Assembly (NCBI GenBank): GCA_009774655.1
Contig: VSOD01000061.1
Coordinates: 1-14,595 of the forward strand
From: Lachnospiraceae bacterium
GTDB lineage: Bacteria; Bacillota_A; Clostridia; Lachnospirales; Lachnospiraceae
DNA: 14,595 nucleotides
Direction: 5' to 3'
Positions 13,992 through 14,595 of this stretch are shown piece by piece; the stretch's first letter is position 1, and each line of letters starts with the position of its first letter. Made by a program: the position numbers and the translations under genes. A model generated the notes under the pieces. The model ran no database searches. It saw nothing but the letters and a program-made list of their open reading frames with translations, and was not told the DNA's origin.

Positions 13992-14595
13992 TCACTCGAG
14001 CTCAGCGTCAAATTCCTGCAACACCACATCAATCTCCACGCTTTTCTTCCCTGTAAGCTCCTCCGTCCTCCGGTCCGGCTGGCCGGTGCCTGCGTAAAAT
14101 CTGTATTTCCCACTGCCCCAGACACGTTCTCCCGCTTCATTGACCACCCGGAAAGCCTCTCCCGGCACGCAGACCTCAACACTTAACCGTTCTCCTGCCT
14201 GCAGCATAACCCGTTTGAAAGCGCACAGACACGGATTTGGCGTGGCATCTGCCGACTCCGTATCTTTCACATAAATCTGCACCACATCCTGCGTCGGACA
14301 GCTGCCCTCATTCACCAGTTCCACACGCAGTATCATATCCCGCGAATCCGCTTTCCGGGAGACAACCTCTGCCCGCTCCACACGCACATCCCCGTATGTC
14401 AGCCCATAGCCGAACGGATACAGCGCTTCCTGCGTCATATAGCGGTAAGTCCTTCCCTGCATCGAGTAATCTTCAAAGTCCGGCATCCCTTCCAGAGAAC
14501 GGTAGAAAGTCACCGGCAGCTTACCCGAAGGAGAACATACTCCAAAGAGAATGTCTGCCACCGCCCTGCCGCCTCTGGCGCCGGGATACCACAGC
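13992..14595 (-). CDS. Glycoside hydrolase family 3, C-terminal part (partial)
   Basis: Only the last 200 residues are in the window; the gene is cut by the right edge. The frame continues upstream of the first apparent start as WYPGARGGRAVADILFG, a hallmark of the GH3 C-terminal domain, followed by PSGKLPVTFY and YPFGYGLTYG. The remainder (from about residue 85 of the visible part) is the fibronectin type III-like domain, with VELVNEGSCPTQDVVQIYV and FKRVMLQAGE. GH3 enzymes are exo-acting beta-glucosidases, beta-xylosidases or related enzymes. The catalytic residues are in the missing part, so specificity cannot be judged. Confidence 0.9.
   Translation of the reverse strand, partial: LWYPGARGGRAVADILFGVCSPSGKLPVTFYRSLEGMPDFEDYSMQGRTYRYMTQEALYPFGYGLTYGDVRVERAEVVSRKADSRDMILRVELVNEGSCPTQDVVQIYVKDTESADATPNPCLCAFKRVMLQAGERLSVEVCVPGEAFRVVNEAGERVWGSGKYRFYAGTGQPDRRTEELTGKKSVEIDVVLQEFDAELE

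Overview
The window looks like a chromosomal segment of a Gram-positive, low-to-mid GC Clostridia member, most likely a gut Lachnospiraceae. Supporting signs are strong AGGAGG-type ribosome binding sites, sigma-A-like promoters with 16-17 bp spacers, an AgrC/LytTR-type two-component pair, a DUF3990/DUF3791 cluster of a kind I associate with this group, and several MATE transporters. The family assignment is an inference from gene content.

Left part (1-4037), carbon and nitrogen metabolism: xylulokinase (minus strand) is divergent from a LacI-family regulator (plus strand). The regulator is followed by a carbamate-kinase-family gene whose usual GGN loop reads GHE. The divergent intergenic region carries a promoter in each direction and a perfect 14-bp palindrome with a central CG just downstream of the xylB promoter, a plausible LacI-type operator. 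Next, on the minus strand, come an LspA-like protease gene and a MATE transporter, probably one transcript from a very good promoter at 6061-6089. That promoter is overlapped by a long inverted repeat. The MATE protein contains a four-unit, 15-bp in-frame minisatellite in its central loop.

Middle part (about 6.2-10.6 kb), visibly more AT-rich: a 710-residue FtsX/bacteriocin-associated-type membrane protein (minus) is transcribed divergently from a LytTR response regulator and an AgrC/ComD-like histidine kinase (plus). This has the layout of a peptide-sensing and peptide-resistance or export locus, but no ABC ATPase and no convincing peptide precursor gene is visible here.

Right part (10.6-14.6 kb, all minus strand): a tight three-gene cassette encodes DUF3990 (ADP-ribosyltransferase-like fold), an unnamed 79-residue protein and a DUF3791 protein. 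It lies downstream of a second MATE transporter. That transporter sits 15 bp behind a relB/relE-type toxin-antitoxin pair whose promoter contains an inverted-repeat operator, so the pair may drive the transporter. The window ends in the C-terminal part of a family 3 glycoside hydrolase, cut by the window edge. No tRNA, rRNA, CRISPR array or insertion sequence was seen. The parts most worth following up are the DUF3990 cassette, the orphan permease/two-component locus and the relBE-MATE operon.
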